Below, piece after piece: positions 6,640 to 8,307 of a stretch of DNA of 8,307 nt. The stretch's first letter is position 1. Every line of letters starts with the position of its first letter. The notes beneath the pieces are model-generated. The model was given only the letters and a program-made list of their open reading frames with translations, had not been told where the DNA came from and made no database searches. Origin of the DNA: Nocardioidaceae bacterium (GTDB lineage Bacteria > Actinomycetota > Actinomycetes > Propionibacteriales > Nocardioidaceae); contig JACCVA010000341.1 in the NCBI GenBank assembly GCA_013698435.1, positions 1 through 8,307 of the forward strand, in the 5' to 3' direction. Both the position numbers and the translations under genes were made by a program.

Positions 6640-7488
6640 ATGACTGACACGACCGGACACGCCCCGAACTGGTATCCGGACCCCTGGGGCCGTCACGAGC
6701 ACCGCTACTACGACGGCAGCAGCTGGACCGAGCACGTGGCGAGCCACGGCCGCCAGGCAGTCGACCCGCCCGGCGGGGCATCCCACCAGCCGACCGTCGA
6801 CCGGGCGACCCACAAGGTCCGGCGTGACGTGCAACGGGCCGGACTGGAGGCCGGCCAGTACCAAGGCGGCGGCACCTTGTTCACCGAGCCTGTGCTGGTC
6901 GTGAACCAGAAAGCCAAGCTGATCGAGATCAACCAGGAGTTCGCGATCTACGACCAGCACGGTCAGCAGATCGGCGCGGTCCGGCAGGTGGGGCAGAGCA
7001 CCGCCAAGAAGGTGATGCGGTTCGTCGCCGACGTCGACCAGTTCATGACCCACAAGTTCCAGGTGATGGACGCCGGCGGGCAGGTCGTGCTCGCACTGAC
7101 GCGTCCGCGCAAGCTCATGAAGTCGCGCATCATCGTCGAGGGCGGGAACGGTCAGGAGCTCGGCCAGATCGTGCAGCAGAACGTGATGGGCAAGATCCGT
7201 TTCGCACTCGAGTCCGCCGGACAGCAGGTGGGCTCGCTCAACGGCGAGAACTGGCGAGCCTGGAACTTCAACATCCAAGACGCCGGCGGTCGCGAGGTCG
7301 CCCGCATCACCAAGACCTGGGAGGGGCTCGCCAAGACCATGTTCACCCAGGCAGACAACTATGTCGTGCAGATCCATCAGCAGCTGCCGCAGCCGCTGCA
7401 CAGTCTGGTGCTGGCGTCGGCCTTCGGAATCGACACTGCGCTGAAGCAGGACGCCCGTGGTCTCAACGCTGGCGGGCTCTTCGGCTAG
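6640..7488 (+). CDS. DUF2510 domain / phospholipid scramblase (LURP-one-like) family protein
   Basis: This 282-residue protein starts with a DUF2510 motif at residues 10-33 (NWYPDPWGRHEHRYYDGSSW), a short Trp-rich module common at the N-terminus of actinobacterial membrane or surface-associated proteins. A polar stretch to about residue 75 leads into a scramblase / LURP-one-related beta-barrel fold at about 80-268: FTEPVLVVNQKAKL, IYDQHGQQIGAVRQVG, FMTHKFQVMDAGGQVV, WRAWNFNIQDAGGREVARITKTWEGL. This repeating 'datum then D-x-G-G-xx-V' pattern is the family's usual appearance. Bacterial members have no proven function; lipid scrambling should not be assumed. No signal peptide or clear membrane helix is visible; the hydrophobic HSLVLASAFGID at 254-265 is short. 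ATG 6640 is supported by the promoter 7 nt upstream and by DUF2510 starting at once. It is transcribed alone, away from the HD gene and towards the helicase gene. Confidence 0.88.
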   Translation: MTDTTGHAPNWYPDPWGRHEHRYYDGSSWTEHVASHGRQAVDPPGGASHQPTVDRATHKVRRDVQRAGLEAGQYQGGGTLFTEPVLVVNQKAKLIEINQEFAIYDQHGQQIGAVRQVGQSTAKKVMRFVADVDQFMTHKFQVMDAGGQVVLALTRPRKLMKSRIIVEGGNGQELGQIVQQNVMGKIRFALESAGQQVGSLNGENWRAWNFNIQDAGGREVARITKTWEGLAKTMFTQADNYVVQIHQQLPQPLHSLVLASAFGIDTALKQDARGLNAGGLFG

Positions 7489-7500
7489 TTCCGCGGCAAG

Positions 7501-7562
7501 CAAGGTTTGCCTTGGCGTAGCGGGCAACGGCTGCCGGACGCGATACTTGCGTCAGGACCGGC
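7501..7562. terminator. Two short inverted repeats between convergent genes, possible terminator region
   Basis: The 78-bp gap between the opposing stops at 7488 and 7567 holds two small stems: CAAGG-tttg-CCTTG (7501-7514) and GACGC-gatactt-GCGTC (7537-7553). The second is flanked by GCCG (7533) and CGGC (7559), which could lengthen it past a bulge. Neither has a T run, so they would be weak or Rho-assisted terminators, if functional at all. Confidence 0.3.
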
Positions 7563-7566
7563 GAGA

Positions 7567-8307
7567 TTAGGGTACCGGGATCGCCTTGGTGTGGGTGATC
7601 GCGAGCGACGTGACTGCCCGGGTCAAACAGACGTACAGGCGCCGCAGACCAGTCAACCTGTCGGCCTCTGCCGCGGCGATGTCGGCCGGCTCGACCAGCA
7701 CGACATGGTCGAACTCGAGCCCCTTGGCAAGAGCCGCCGGCACGACGTCGACGCGTGGCTCGTTGTCGTCGCCGAACGGCGCCGGCGCGCGGCCGAGCAC
7801 CGCGTGCTCGATGCCCTCGGTGGTCAGAGCGGCGTCGGCGCGGTCGGCCAGCTGGTCCGCGACGATGAGGCCGACCGAGCCTTCCTGCTGCAGGGCCGCC
7901 CGGACGTGGGCGATCGCCGCGGCCAACGGGTCGTGGTCCTCCTGGACCACGAGTTCGCCTCGCGACCGGCGTACCGATGAGGGCTTGCGCAGACCGGGTG
8001 CGATCAGGGGCAGGAGGCGAGCCGCGAAGTCGATGACCTCGCCGGGCACGCGGAAGCCGACCGTCAGCTCCTCCACGTGAGCGTCCGGCTTGCCAAGGTG
8101 GTGAAGGGCGTCCGGCCAGGACCGGACGCCCCACGGGGTGGTGGCCTGCGCGAGGTCGCCGAGGACGGTAGCGGAGCCGGTCGAGCACTGGCGACCGACG
8201 CTTCGCAGCATCATCGCCGAGAGGTCCTGCGCCTCGTCGAGCACGACCAGCCCGAGGCTCGGTGTGCGCTCGACCAGGTCGGCCGCTTCGTCGATGAGCA
8301 CGGCGTC
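7567..8307 (-). CDS. helD: HelD/HelR-like RNA polymerase recycling ATPase (UvrD-like helicase), C-terminal part
   Basis: The 5' part of this minus-strand gene is beyond the window; 246 C-terminal residues are visible, and the family has about 700-750. It contains the later motifs of a superfamily 1 helicase: LVVLDEAQDLS (motif II) at about 20-30, GDLAQATTPWG (III) at 50-60, VGFRVPGEVIDFAARLL (IV) at 83-99, KGLEFDHVVLVEP (V) at 195-207 and RRLYVCLTRAV (VI) at 222-232. The segments SWPDALHHLGKPDAHVEEL and LLPLIAPGLRKPSSVR resemble actinobacterial HelD/HelR, which removes RNA polymerase from stalled or rifampicin-bound complexes, using ATP. The Walker A site and the domains that enter the polymerase channels are outside the window, so a UvrD/Rep-type DNA helicase is not excluded. 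The stop is TAA at 7567-7569, 78 bp from the convergent scramblase-like gene. Confidence 0.85.
   Translation of the reverse strand, partial: DAVLIDEAADLVERTPSLGLVVLDEAQDLSAMMLRSVGRQCSTGSATVLGDLAQATTPWGVRSWPDALHHLGKPDAHVEELTVGFRVPGEVIDFAARLLPLIAPGLRKPSSVRRSRGELVVQEDHDPLAAAIAHVRAALQQEGSVGLIVADQLADRADAALTTEGIEHAVLGRAPAPFGDDNEPRVDVVPAALAKGLEFDHVVLVEPADIAAAEADRLTGLRRLYVCLTRAVTSLAITHTKAIPVP

Noticed and set aside
6598..7527. Upstream extension of the HD phosphohydrolase frame to a 514-residue protein
   Set aside because: The extra 310 residues are antisense to the well-supported DUF2510-scramblase gene and are low-complexity His/Leu/Val/Asp-rich; homology begins at the GTG at 6597.
7507..7980. Plus-strand open frame opposite the helicase gene
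   Set aside because: Antisense to conserved helicase motifs V and VI and without any family signature.
1..8307. CRISPR array, tRNA, rRNA, insertion sequence or phage genes
   Set aside because: No spaced repeats, cloverleaf-like sequences, terminal inverted repeats or transposase/integrase motifs were found on either strand; base composition looks uniform.

Overview
The window is high-GC DNA with dense gene packing, strong G/C third-position bias, GTG as well as ATG starts, a probable leaderless promoter and protein families typical of actinomycetes (DUF2510, DUF4031, HelD-like RNA polymerase helicase, form II CoxL). It most likely comes from the chromosome of a high-GC Gram-positive actinobacterium. 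A Nocardioides-like or related genus is a guess that the sequence alone cannot settle. There is no tRNA, rRNA, insertion sequence, CRISPR array or integrase, and no gene-free stretch longer than about 80 bp.

Bases 1-3635 hold the end of a plus-strand operon for a molybdenum hydroxylase of the xanthine dehydrogenase / CO dehydrogenase family. It contains the large molybdopterin subunit (coxL-like, 5' end cut by the window), the FAD subunit (coxM-like, ATGA overlap) and a coxG-like SRPBCC protein with a long linker and a C-terminal membrane helix. The L-M order and the AYRGAGR active-site loop identify the form II (BMS) type. This type lacks the cysteine that carries copper in true CO dehydrogenase, so the substrate is open. 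The CoxG-like protein would tether the enzyme to the inner face of the membrane. The Fe-S subunit gene (coxS) is expected just upstream of the window.

Bases 3598-5977 hold a small minus-strand gene of unknown function with a CxxC motif, whose 3' end overlaps coxG by 38 bp. Divergent from it is a tight plus-strand pair: a CutC-family TIM-barrel protein lacking the usual N-terminal cysteine, and a DUF4031 / peptidase S66 (LD-carboxypeptidase) fusion starting 3 nt later.

Bases 5983-8307 hold a minus-strand HD-superfamily phosphohydrolase, then a divergent plus-strand gene for a DUF2510 + scramblase/LURP-one-like protein. They share a 42-bp intergenic region with overlapping promoter-like elements, both suggesting leaderless transcripts. 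Next is a convergent minus-strand gene, truncated by the window end, for the C-terminal helicase domain of a HelD/HelR-like RNA polymerase recycling ATPase.

The only clear functional unit is the coxL-coxM-coxG operon. The rest looks like ordinary actinobacterial housekeeping and hypothetical genes. I see no convincing new defence or mobile system. The points most worth a second look are the DUF4031-S66 fusion beside cutC, the tail-anchored CoxG, the altered CutC site and the shared divergent promoter.
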